Positions 1-6,784 of a stretch of 17,700 bases of DNA are shown here, piece after piece. The notes under the pieces were generated by a model. That model searched no databases and had not been told where the DNA came from. It was given only the letters and a program-made list of their open reading frames with translations. The stretch comes from Alsobacter sp040380755 (GTDB lineage: Bacteria > Pseudomonadota > Alphaproteobacteria > Rhizobiales > Beijerinckiaceae), in NCBI GenBank assembly GCA_040380755.1, contig JBEIIL010000080.1:1-17700 (forward strand), given 5' to 3'. Every line of letters begins with the position of its first letter. Positions within the stretch are counted from its first letter, which is position 1. The translations under genes and the position numbers were made by a program.

Positions 1-230
1 ATGGCGCGGGTCTGCGCCGCGGCCCGCAGGTCCGAGGTGGGCTCGACGCCCTGGGCCAGCGCCACGCCCGGCAGGCGCATGGCATTCTCGCCGTCGGCGC
101 GCATCCGCTCGGCATGGGCCGGATCGCGCGTCCACAGCAGGACGCGGCGCCCGTCGCGGGCCGCCGCATTGGCGAGCGCCGTACCCCAGGCGCCGGCCCC
201 CACCACCGCGATGCTGCTGAAGGACGTCAC
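1..230 (-). CDS. gpsA: Glycerol-3-phosphate dehydrogenase [NAD(P)+], N-terminal part (runs off the left edge)
   Basis: This is the first 76 codons of GpsA, which reduces dihydroxyacetone phosphate to sn-glycerol 3-phosphate for phospholipid synthesis in the cytoplasm. The translation begins VTSFSSIAVVGAGAWGTALA; GAGAWGTALA is the Rossmann NAD(P)-binding glycine motif characteristic of the family, and the segment VLLWTRDPAHAERM follows at the expected distance. The start is a GTG at 230, whose bases overlap the tsaD stop (GTGA, 227-230), so translation is probably coupled to tsaD. The catalytic C-terminal domain lies outside the window. Identification is firm for the part visible; whether the gene is intact cannot be judged. 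Confidence 0.9.
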   Translation of the reverse strand, partial: MTSFSSIAVVGAGAWGTALANAAARDGRRVLLWTRDPAHAERMRADGENAMRLPGVALAQGVEPTSDLRAAAQTRA

Positions 231-1267
231 GGGGTCGGCGCCGCGGCCAGCGGCCAGCGGGCGCGGGGCTGGGCGTCAAGGCCGTCGACGAGACCGCGGC
301 GAAGCCGTTCGATGCCCGCCCAGGCGATCATCGCGCCATTATCGGTGCACAGCGCCGGCGGCGGTACGGCGAGCTTCAGTCCGGCCTCGGCGGCAAGCCG
401 CTGCAGGGCGCGGCGAACCGCCTGGTTGGCGGCGACGCCACCGGCCGCCACCAGCGCGGTCGGCTCCCCGGCTATGTCGCGAAACAGCCGCGGCGCCACC
501 CGGGTGCGGTCGACCACGATATCGACGACGGCGGACTGGAACGACGCGCACAGATCGGCGATATCGGTCTGCGTCAGCGGCGCGATGCGCTCGGCCTCGA
601 TCCGGACCGCGGTCTTGAGGCCCGACAGCGAGAAATCGGCGGTGCCGCGCCCCGACATCGGTCGCGGCAGGGCAAACCGCTCGGGATCGCCGCGCTCGGC
701 CTCCTTCTCGACCCGCGGCCCGCCCGGATAGGGCAGGCCGAGCATCTTGGCGGTCTTGTCGAAGGCCTCGCCGATGGCGTCGTCGATGGTGGTGCCGAGC
801 CGGACATAGTCGCCGACGCCCCGCACTGCGACCAGTTGGGTGTGACCGCCCGATACCAGGAGCAGCAGGTAGGGAAACCCGATCCCGTCGGTGAGCCGCG
901 CCGACAGCGCGTGGGCCTCCAGATGGTTGACGGCGATCAACGGCTTGCGGGTGACCAGCGCCAGCGCCTTGGCGGTCGTCAGCCCGACGATGACGCCGCC
1001 GATCAGGCCCGGCCCGGCCGCGGCGGCAATACCGTCAAGCTGCGCCAGCGTGCAGCCGGCACGCCCGAGCGCCCGCGCCACCAGCCGGTCGACCACCTCC
1101 ACATGCGCCCGCGCCGCGATCTCCGGCACCACGCCCCCATAGGCGGCATGCTCGGCGATCTGGCTGAGGATCTCGTTGGAGAGGATCTCGCCCTCGCCGT
1201 CACGTGACGATTCGACGACGGACGCGGCGGTTTCGTCGCAGGTGGTCTCGATGCCGAGGACGCGCAT
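227..1267 (-). CDS. tsaD: tRNA N6-adenosine threonylcarbamoyltransferase TsaD
   Basis: TsaD transfers the threonylcarbamoyl group from threonylcarbamoyl-AMP to A37 of ANN-decoding tRNAs (t6A), working in the cytoplasm with TsaB and TsaE. From the ATG at 1267 the protein is 346 aa, the usual family length, and starts MRVLGIETTCDETAASVV. Visible family motifs are HLEAH at residues 115-119 (metal-binding histidines), VSGGHTQL at 138-145, GEAFDKTAK at 166-174, SGLKTA at 215-220 and CTDNGAMIA at 307-315. The reading frame is open 13 codons further upstream, but 1267 is preferred because the conserved MRVLGIETTCDE begins there and a GGAG (1273-1276) sits 5 nt upstream. It overlaps gpsA by 4 bp and is divergent from hemC. 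The tRNA-Thr in this window is an ANN-decoding tRNA and so a presumptive substrate. Confidence 0.95.
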   Translation of the reverse strand: MRVLGIETTCDETAASVVESSRDGEGEILSNEILSQIAEHAAYGGVVPEIAARAHVEVVDRLVARALGRAGCTLAQLDGIAAAAGPGLIGGVIVGLTTAKALALVTRKPLIAVNHLEAHALSARLTDGIGFPYLLLLVSGGHTQLVAVRGVGDYVRLGTTIDDAIGEAFDKTAKMLGLPYPGGPRVEKEAERGDPERFALPRPMSGRGTADFSLSGLKTAVRIEAERIAPLTQTDIADLCASFQSAVVDIVVDRTRVAPRLFRDIAGEPTALVAAGGVAANQAVRRALQRLAAEAGLKLAVPPPALCTDNGAMIAWAGIERLRRGLVDGLDAQPRARWPLAAAPTP

Positions 1268-1300
1268 GCGCACTCCGTGCAGGCGAAGCGGAGCCGCGAC

Positions 1301-1329
1301 TTTCACGGTTCCTCACTCCACCCTATAGT
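1301..1329 (+). promoter_or_regulatory. Candidate hemC promoter in the tsaD/hemC divergent region
   Basis: The 100-bp divergent region 1268-1367 contains TATAGT at 1324-1329, a good -10 match, with a poor -35 (around 1300-1306, CTTTCAC) 17-18 bp upstream. It would start transcription near 1336, about 30 nt before the hemC GTG. The same TATA core also reads as TATAGG on the minus strand, so it could serve tsaD, although no convincing minus-strand -35 is seen. Support comes only from hexamer similarity and position. Confidence 0.35.
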
Positions 1330-1367
1330 CCGCCCGCCGGAACAAGGAAACGGCGGGGGAATTCAAG

Positions 1368-2297
1368 GTGGCGAGAAGCGATATCCGTCTGAGGATCGGC
1401 ACGCGCGGCAGTCCGCTGGCTCTCTGGCAGGCCCGCGAGACGCGGGCCCGGCTGATCGCGGCGCACGGTCTGCCCGACGAATCGGTGACGCTCGTCGTGA
1501 TCAAGACATCCGGCGACATGATCCAGGACCGGGCGCTGGCGCTGGCCGGCGGCAAGGGCCTGTTCACCAAGGAGATCGACACGGCGCTGATCGCCGGCGA
1601 GATCGACCTGGCCGTACATTCCGCCAAGGACATGCCGACCGCCTTTCCCGATCCGATCATCATTGCCGGCTACCTGCCGCGCGAGGATGTGCGCGACGCG
1701 CTCATCGCCACCGGAACGGGCGACCTCGCCGGCCTGCGCCATGGCGCGGTCGTCGGCACCGCCAGCCTGCGCCGCCAGGCGCTGGTTCGTCGCCTGCGGC
1801 CCGATATCACCACCGGCCTGCTGCGCGGCAATGTCGAGACGCGGCTGCGCAAGGTGCAGGAGGGCGAGTTCGACGCCACCCTGCTGGCTCTGGCCGGGCT
1901 GAAACGCCTCGGCCTCGCCGACCGGGCCACTGCCATCCTGCCCGAGGACGGCTTTCCGCCGGCCATCGGCCAAGGGGCGATCGCTATCACGGCCCGCCAC
2001 GCCGATGAGACCACCCGGATGGCCATCGACGCCATCGCCGACCCGGCGACGGGGATTGCGCTCGCAGCCGAACGCGCCTTCCTGACCGTGCTGGACGGGT
2101 CATGCCGCACGCCGATCGCCGGCCATGCGAAGCTCGACGGCACCACGCTGCGCTTCAGCGGCCTCGTGCTGCGCGTCGACGGCAGCGAGAGCTACGGCGC
2201 CGAGCGCAGCGGCACCGCCGCGGACGCAGCCCGCATGGGCGAGGACGCCGGCCGCGACATCCTCGGCCGGGCACCGTCCGATATTCTGGCGCACTAA
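1368..2297 (+). CDS. hemC: Hydroxymethylbilane synthase (porphobilinogen deaminase)
   Basis: HemC condenses four porphobilinogen molecules into hydroxymethylbilane in cytoplasmic tetrapyrrole (haem) synthesis. The 309-aa product has normal length and the expected motifs: GTRGSPLALWQ at 11-21, HSAKDMPT around the catalytic aspartate (D88), GTASLRRQA at 130-138, RGNVETRL at 153-160, and VLDGSCRTPI, whose Cys246 carries the covalent dipyrromethane cofactor. The start is GTG at 1368 with a purine-rich GGGGGA (1355-1360) 7 nt upstream; no nearby ATG fits better. It heads a plus-strand haem cluster with hemD, mic60 and hemY, and is followed within one base of its stop by a perfect 6-bp hairpin. Confidence 0.97.
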   Translation: MARSDIRLRIGTRGSPLALWQARETRARLIAAHGLPDESVTLVVIKTSGDMIQDRALALAGGKGLFTKEIDTALIAGEIDLAVHSAKDMPTAFPDPIIIAGYLPREDVRDALIATGTGDLAGLRHGAVVGTASLRRQALVRRLRPDITTGLLRGNVETRLRKVQEGEFDATLLALAGLKRLGLADRATAILPEDGFPPAIGQGAIAITARHADETTRMAIDAIADPATGIALAAERAFLTVLDGSCRTPIAGHAKLDGTTLRFSGLVLRVDGSESYGAERSGTAADAARMGEDAGRDILGRAPSDILAH

Positions 2298-2369
2298 AGC
2301 CGTGCGGACGGCTGGGCCAGGCGGCGCGGCGTCCATCGGCCGGATGGGCCCCGCCGGCATGGTCCGGCG
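2298..2369 (+). promoter_or_regulatory. Three consecutive hairpins in the hemC-hemD intercistronic region
   Basis: The 111-nt gap between hemC and hemD holds three adjacent inverted repeats on the sense strand. The first is AGCCGT/ACGGCT (2298-2303 and 2308-2313, 4-nt loop), starting at the base after the hemC stop. The second is GTCCATC/GATGGGC (2331-2337 and 2343-2349, 5-nt loop, one G-U pair). The third is CGCCGG/CCGGCG (2352-2357 and 2364-2369, 6-nt loop). None is followed by a T-run, so a classical intrinsic terminator is not indicated. They could cap the hemC message, attenuate read-through or structure the hemD leader. Short GC-rich repeats arise easily in such DNA, so function is inferred. 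Confidence 0.4.
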
Positions 2370-2408
2370 CGGTTGCTCCTGCCAGTCCAAGACCCCGGAT
2401 CCGCGACA

Positions 2409-3104
2409 GTGCGCGTCCTCGTGACCCGGCCGGAGGGCCAGGCCAACCGCACCGCGGCGCGGCTGCGGGCCGCCGGCCACGAAGCCGTGCTCGCGCCGGT
2501 TCTCGCCATCGCGGCGACAGGAACCGCCTGGCCGGCGCCCCTCGACGCCCTTGTGCTGACCTCGGCCCAAGCCGCACTCGCCATGCCGGAGCAGGCGGCC
2601 AGCGAGTGGCGCGATGTCCCGGCCTTCGCCGTCGGCGAACGCACCGCGCAGGCCCTGCGCGAGCGTGGCTTCAGCGCGGTGACGACATCAGGCAGCGATG
2701 CAGCCGCCCTCGCCACCCTGATGGCCGCGACGCTGCCGCAGGGCGCCGGCGTTCTCTACGCCGCCGGCCATGACCGCAAGCCGGTGCTCGAACAGGCGCT
2801 CGCCGCCGCCGGCTTGGCCCTGACCGTCGTCGAGGTCTATGCGGCCCGGCCCGCGCCGGACTGGGGTCCGGCGATCCGCGCCCGCCTGCAGGCCGGCACG
2901 CTGGATGCAGTACTGCACTATTCGGCCCGCAGCGCCACGCTGGCCCTGGCTCAGGCGGATGCTGCCGGGGCCAGGCAGGCCTTCCTGGCCCTTCGCCACC
3001 ATTGCGTGTCTGAAGACGCCGCTGCCCCCCTCATTGCCACCGGCGCGACCATCGCGGCGATTGCCAGCCACCCCGACGAGGACTCTCTGCTGGCGACACT
3101 CTAG
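2409..3104 (+). CDS. hemD: Uroporphyrinogen-III synthase
   Basis: HemD cyclises hydroxymethylbilane with inversion of ring D to give uroporphyrinogen III, the step after HemC. From the GTG at 2409 the product is 231 aa, normal for the poorly conserved family, and opens VRVLVTRPEGQANRTA, the typical HemD N-terminus. Further family segments are LVLTSAQAALAM, VGERTAQALRERGF, VEVYAARPAPDW, LHYSARSA and CVSEDAA near the C-terminus. An in-frame TTG at 2373 would add 12 residues, but the family start and the hairpin lying directly before that TTG favour 2409. No strong ribosome-binding site precedes either start. It lies between hemC and mic60, the common alphaproteobacterial arrangement. Confidence 0.92.
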   Translation: MRVLVTRPEGQANRTAARLRAAGHEAVLAPVLAIAATGTAWPAPLDALVLTSAQAALAMPEQAASEWRDVPAFAVGERTAQALRERGFSAVTTSGSDAAALATLMAATLPQGAGVLYAAGHDRKPVLEQALAAAGLALTVVEVYAARPAPDWGPAIRARLQAGTLDAVLHYSARSATLALAQADAAGARQAFLALRHHCVSEDAAAPLIATGATIAAIASHPDEDSLLATL

Positions 3105-3127
3105 GCAATCGCGGCGCTCGCCCCTAA

Positions 3128-3145
3128 GGGTGGGGTGGGGAGGGG
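3128..3145 (+). promoter_or_regulatory. Putative G-quadruplex motif between hemD and mic60
   Basis: The sense strand reads GGGTGGGGTGGGGAGGGG, four runs of three or more G separated by single bases. That pattern meets the strictest quadruplex rule, and one-base loops are known to favour very stable parallel quadruplexes. It lies 24 bp after the hemD stop and 58 bp before the mic60 ATG. A read-through transcript would carry it in the mic60 leader; it also lies just upstream of, and touches, a possible promoter. A C-run at 3121-3124 could pair with one of the G-runs as an alternative fold. Folding and function are inferred from pattern only. Confidence 0.5.
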
Positions 3146-3173
3146 TGCCGCAACCGCCGCCCCGCGCTATAAG
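3145..3173 (+). promoter_or_regulatory. Possible internal promoter for mic60-hemY
   Basis: TATAAG at 3168-3173 is a 5/6 match to the -10 consensus, with GTGCCG at 3145-3150 (weak, 3/6 to the -35) 17 bp upstream. Transcription would begin near 3180, about 24 nt before the mic60 ATG. The -10 sits in the loop of a GC hairpin (CCCCGC 3160-3165, GCGGGG 3175-3180), which could instead be an RNA structure in a longer transcript. Weak support. Confidence 0.3.
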
Positions 3174-3203
3174 GGCGGGGTTCGGACAGGCGGACGGAGC
3201 ACC

Positions 3204-4838
3204 ATGACGGGCGACACGGACAACACCAAGCCGCGCGGCGGCGAAGGCGGAAGCCGGGGTCGGGGCACGCCCCGGCGCGAGCCCCCGGTCATCGATCTCA
3301 AGGCCGAGACGGCTTCCACCGCGCAAGCCACGGCCATGGACACGTCGGCCAGCCCGGCCGCGTCAGAGACCGGACCCACGACCGTTGCCCCAGACATGAC
3401 GGCCATGGCGACGGCCGCCGCTGATTCGGTGGACGCAACCCCATTACCCCCCGACATGGCGCCGGTTCTGTCCAAGGCCGTTTCGAACGTGGTGGACCCC
3501 GCGACCACGGATTCAGCCACTTTGGCCCCCGGTCTGGAGACCCAGCCCACCGGGCAGGAAGCCGCGACCCTTCCCGCCGAGGTCGCCGCCGAAGCGGCCG
3601 CAACGCAGGCTTTGCCGGATATGGCGGCCCTTCGGCCCGACGCTCCGCTCACTGCTGACACCTTGCCTGCTGAATCCGCCCTGGCCTCGTCCGACACGGT
3701 CCCGACCGAACCGGTGCAGCCAGAGGGCGAACGGACCGGCGCGCCGACCCTGGCGATGACCGAACCCGAGCAGGCGACATCCGCCAGCGACGCCACCCAG
3801 GCGGCAACGGCCGCCGGGCTGGCCGCTGCGGCCGCTGCCGCTGCTGCGACCGCCGGACTGGCGACAGCGGGCGCAGCAGCTGTCACGCCACCGCCCCCCA
3901 CACGCCCGAGCCTTCTGCGCCCTGCCTTGGCCGGCATCATCGGCGGCGCTGTCGGCGCAGCACTCGTCGGCGCGGCCGTCATGTATCTGACCCCGGTCGG
4001 CGACTATGGCGACCGGCTCGCGACGCTGGAAAGCGGGCTCGGCGACAAGGCGACCCGCCGCGGGCTTGAGACCGCCGAACGCCGCGTCGGCGCAACCGAA
4101 ACCGCCCAGCAGGCGCTGCGAACCGATCTGGACGGCGTCAGCAAGCGTCTGGCGATGACCAGCGATGACGGCGCCGGCGCGATCCAGCGGCTGGAGCAGC
4201 TCACCCGCACCGTCACGGCCCTCGCCGCCCGGCCGGTGCCAACGCCCGAGCCCGGCCGCCCGCCGGCACCGCCGCCACCGCCACCTCCTCCGGTACCGGC
4301 GCTCGGCGCCCGCGAGAGCGCCATCATGGCCGTCGCCTGGCTGACCCGCGACGCACTGGCGCGCGGCGTGCCCTTTGCGCGGGAGCTCGATGCGCTCGAG
4401 GCATCGCGGGTCGATACCGCGACCATCGCCGCGCTGAAGCCCTTTGCCGCCAGCGGTGCGCCGTCGTCCGCCCGCCTCGCCTCGGCGCTGACGCCGCTGG
4501 CCGAGCGCATGGCGAAGCCGGCCGCCGTACCCACAGAGGCCGGCGTGGTCGACCGGCTCACCGCCGGCATCAGCCGGCTCTATCGGGTCCGCCCGCTGGG
4601 CGGAGAGGGCGACGATCCGGCCTCGCTGGCATCCCGCGCCGAGGCGGCGCTGCAGCGCGGCGCCCTGGCGGATGCCCTCGCCGCGCTGGAGAAGATCCCC
4701 GCCCCGGCGCCGGACCTGAAGGCCGTCGCCGATACGGTCCGCGCCCGCATCGCCGCCGGCAAGGCCGCAGATGCGCTGGTCGTCACGGCTGTCGACGCCG
4801 TCATCGCCGCCACCCGGTCCGGAGGCTCTGCCCAATGA
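3204..4838 (+). CDS. Mitofilin (Mic60)-like inner-membrane protein of the haem cluster
   Basis: A 544-aa bacterial relative of mitofilin/Mic60 (the COG4223 group), the protein that shapes mitochondrial crista junctions; alphaproteobacterial homologues are known next to hem genes and have been linked to intracytoplasmic membrane shape. Residues 1-235 look disordered and rich in Ala, Pro, Thr and Glu, with polyalanine before a single membrane span at about 240-262. A predicted coiled coil (about 271-340), a proline-rich linker at 343-369 including a run of eight prolines, and a helical C-terminal domain follow; VPFARELDALEA in that domain is typical of the group. The ATG at 3204 has GGAG at 3196-3199. 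The stop overlaps hemY (ATGA, 4835-4838). The long acidic N-terminus probably faces the cytoplasm. Family assignment rests on architecture, context and C-terminal similarity. Confidence 0.8.
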   Translation: MTGDTDNTKPRGGEGGSRGRGTPRREPPVIDLKAETASTAQATAMDTSASPAASETGPTTVAPDMTAMATAAADSVDATPLPPDMAPVLSKAVSNVVDPATTDSATLAPGLETQPTGQEAATLPAEVAAEAAATQALPDMAALRPDAPLTADTLPAESALASSDTVPTEPVQPEGERTGAPTLAMTEPEQATSASDATQAATAAGLAAAAAAAAATAGLATAGAAAVTPPPPTRPSLLRPALAGIIGGAVGAALVGAAVMYLTPVGDYGDRLATLESGLGDKATRRGLETAERRVGATETAQQALRTDLDGVSKRLAMTSDDGAGAIQRLEQLTRTVTALAARPVPTPEPGRPPAPPPPPPPPVPALGARESAIMAVAWLTRDALARGVPFARELDALEASRVDTATIAALKPFAASGAPSSARLASALTPLAERMAKPAAVPTEAGVVDRLTAGISRLYRVRPLGGEGDDPASLASRAEAALQRGALADALAALEKIPAPAPDLKAVADTVRARIAAGKAADALVVTAVDAVIAATRSGGSAQ

Positions 4839-6583
4839 TCCGCATCCTGCTCTACATCGCGGTCGTTGCGCTGCTGACCTTCGGCGGCGCCTGGCTGCTC
4901 GACCAGCCCGGCGAGGTGGCCGTCACCGTCCCGGGCCAGGGCCGCATCACCACGACTCTGCTTGGTGCGGCCGCCGCGGCGGCCGCACTCGTTGTCGCGA
5001 CCATCTTTGTCTGGACCGTGCTGCGGCTGATCTTGCGGCTCCCCTCGATCATCGGGTTGGCCGGCCGGGCCCGCAAGCGCGCCCGCGGCTATGCCGCCGT
5101 GTCGCGCGGCATGGTCGCCGTCGGCGCCGGCGACCCGCGCTCCGCCCGCCGCCATGCCGAGGATGCCGGCAAGCTGCTGGGCGAAGAGCCCCTGGCTCTG
5201 CTGCTGAAGGCCCAGGCCGCCCAGATGGCCGGTGACCGCAGCGCCGCCGAAGGCGCCTTCAAGCGCATGCTGGATGACCCCGAGACGCGGGTGCTCGGCC
5301 TGCGCGGCCTGTTTGTCGAGGCGCGGCGCAAGGGCGACGGCTCCGCCGCCCGTGCCTATGCGGCCGAGGCGGCCCGCCTGTCGCCGACCGTGTCCTGGGC
5401 CGGCGAAGCGTTGCTCGAATACCAGTGCGCCGACGGCGACTGGTCGTCGGCGCGCGGCACGCTGGACCGTGGCGCCCGCGGGCTCGACAAGGCCGTCGTG
5501 CGCCGCCACCGCGCCGTACTGCTGGTGGCCGAGGCCCTCGACCGCTCCGAGCGCGAGCCCGAGGCGGCCCTCGGTCAGGCCCGCGAGGCGCTGCGCCTGG
5601 CGCCCGGCCTCGTACCCGCCGCCGCCCTGGCGGGCCAGCTGCTGTCGCGCCGCGGCGAGCTGCGCAAGGCCGCCAAGGTGGTCGAACAGGCCTGGACGGT
5701 GCTCCCGCATCCCGACCTCGCCGCCGCCTATCTGGACGTCCGCCCCGGCGATTCCGCCCTCGACCGCCTCGCCAGGGCCGAACGACTGCTGTCGCTGCGC
5801 CCGCACGAGGCCGAAAGCCGGATTGCGGTGGCCGGTGCGGCGCTCGGCGCCCGCGATTTCGCCCGGGCTCGGACGGTCCTGGCGCCGCTGCTCGAGGGCC
5901 GCCCGTCGGTCCGTGTCTGCCTGCTGATGGCCGATCTCGAGGATCAGGAGAACGATGCCTCCGGCGCCGTCCGCGAGTGGCTGGCCCGCGCCTCCTGGGC
6001 GCCGCGCGACGCCGCCTGGATTGCCGACGGCGTCATCACCGACCGCTGGGCGCCGATTTCGCCCGTGACCGGCCGGCTGGACGCCTTTGTCTGGGGAACG
6101 CCGATCGAATCGCTCGAGCCGCCTGCCATGCGCCCGCGCCGGCGTCCCGAGCCCGTGCCCTCCCTTTCGGCATCCGACCATGTCCTGGCCGACGTCGACG
6201 AGCCCGAGGCGCCGATGCTGGAGGCGACCGCCGAACCCGTCGCGCCGAAGCCCGCCGAGGCTCCTGCGCCGCCGCCGGCCGTCGAGCCCGCTCCGGCCGC
6301 AGCCGCGCCGGTGCAACCTGCCGTTGCCAACGCGCCGGAGGCGCCGGCCCCGGCTGCTGCGACGGCCGCAGCCGTCCCAGTCGCTGTCCCGCCTGCACCG
6401 TCGGCATCCGCCCAGCCGGCGGTCGACAGCAAGGTGGTGCCGCTGAAGCCCGATCCGGCCGAGCCTGCCCGGCCCCGTCGCGCCGCCGCCGACGTGGTGT
6501 TCCCGATGGCGACCGCCCCCGACGACCCCGGTCCCGACAGGGGCGAAACCCCGTCGCGCGGCCGCACGACCTTCCTTCAGTAG
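4835..6583 (+). CDS. hemY: HemY-type TPR membrane protein
   Basis: This 582-aa product matches the alphaproteobacterial HemY N-terminal-domain family, a haem-cluster membrane protein of unclear biochemical role; it is not the protoporphyrinogen oxidase also called HemY in Gram-positive bacteria. Two N-terminal membrane spans (about 1-22 and 41-69) are followed by a conserved segment (RGYAAVSRGMVAVGAGD, 84-100) and a helical, TPR-like region to about 400. The signature DRWAPISPVTGRLDAFVWG lies at 403-421. A low-complexity Pro/Ala tail occupies roughly 465-535, ending with a conserved-looking APDDPGP and TTFLQ. Its ATG overlaps the mic60 stop, so the two are translationally coupled and probably act together at the inner membrane. 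Confidence 0.88.
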   Translation: MIRILLYIAVVALLTFGGAWLLDQPGEVAVTVPGQGRITTTLLGAAAAAAALVVATIFVWTVLRLILRLPSIIGLAGRARKRARGYAAVSRGMVAVGAGDPRSARRHAEDAGKLLGEEPLALLLKAQAAQMAGDRSAAEGAFKRMLDDPETRVLGLRGLFVEARRKGDGSAARAYAAEAARLSPTVSWAGEALLEYQCADGDWSSARGTLDRGARGLDKAVVRRHRAVLLVAEALDRSEREPEAALGQAREALRLAPGLVPAAALAGQLLSRRGELRKAAKVVEQAWTVLPHPDLAAAYLDVRPGDSALDRLARAERLLSLRPHEAESRIAVAGAALGARDFARARTVLAPLLEGRPSVRVCLLMADLEDQENDASGAVREWLARASWAPRDAAWIADGVITDRWAPISPVTGRLDAFVWGTPIESLEPPAMRPRRRPEPVPSLSASDHVLADVDEPEAPMLEATAEPVAPKPAEAPAPPPAVEPAPAAAAPVQPAVANAPEAPAPAAATAAAVPVAVPPAPSASAQPAVDSKVVPLKPDPAEPARPRRAAADVVFPMATAPDDPGPDRGETPSRGRTTFLQ

Positions 6584-6606
6584 GCGCTCTGCTGCGGCTG
6601 CACACC

Positions 6607-6635
6607 TTGCCAAAGCAGGCCTTCGCGGCTATCAG
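6607..6635 (+). promoter_or_regulatory. tRNA-Thr promoter
   Basis: TTGCCA at 6607-6612 (5/6 to the -35 consensus) and TATCAG at 6630-6635 (4/6 to the -10) are separated by exactly 17 bp. The predicted start near 6642 is a few bases before the tRNA 5' end at 6646. Spacing and position make this the best promoter candidate in the window. Confidence 0.6.
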
Positions 6636-6645
6636 ATCGGTCGTC

Positions 6646-6721
6646 GCCGCTTTAGCTCAGTCGGTAGAGCACATCATTCGTAATGATGGGGTCAGGTGTT
6701 CGAATCACCTAAGCGGCACCA
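6646..6721 (+). tRNA. tRNA-Thr (anticodon CGT)
   Basis: A complete 76-nt cloverleaf with encoded CCA. The acceptor arms GCCGCTT and AAGCGGC pair perfectly, the D arm is GCTC/GAGC, the anticodon stem is CATCA/TGATG with loop TTCGTAA, and the T arm is AGGTG/CACCT around TTCGAAT. Anticodon CGT reads the threonine codon ACG. The discriminator base is A at 6718 and CCA occupies 6719-6721. It lies 62 bp after hemY and has its own promoter. No clear terminator is visible in the 63 bp before the convergent methyltransferase gene (6722-6784). Confidence 0.97.
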
Positions 6722-6784
6722 TTTGGTCTTCAGGATCAGGCTTCACTTTCCGGGCCATGGCGGGATCGCGCGGCACAGGGTGGG

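Noticed and set aside
4835..6583. HemY as protoporphyrinogen oxidase
   Set aside because: The name is shared, but this protein has two N-terminal membrane spans and TPR-like helices and lacks an FAD-binding glycine motif.
4580..6613. A 677-codon open frame on the minus strand opposite hemY
   Set aside because: Gly/Arg-rich low-complexity translation with no motif; it mirrors the Pro/Ala-rich coding of hemY.
6722..6784. Bidirectional terminator between the tRNA and the methyltransferase gene
   Set aside because: An 8-bp palindrome around CCATGG is present but is too short and has no T-run on either strand.
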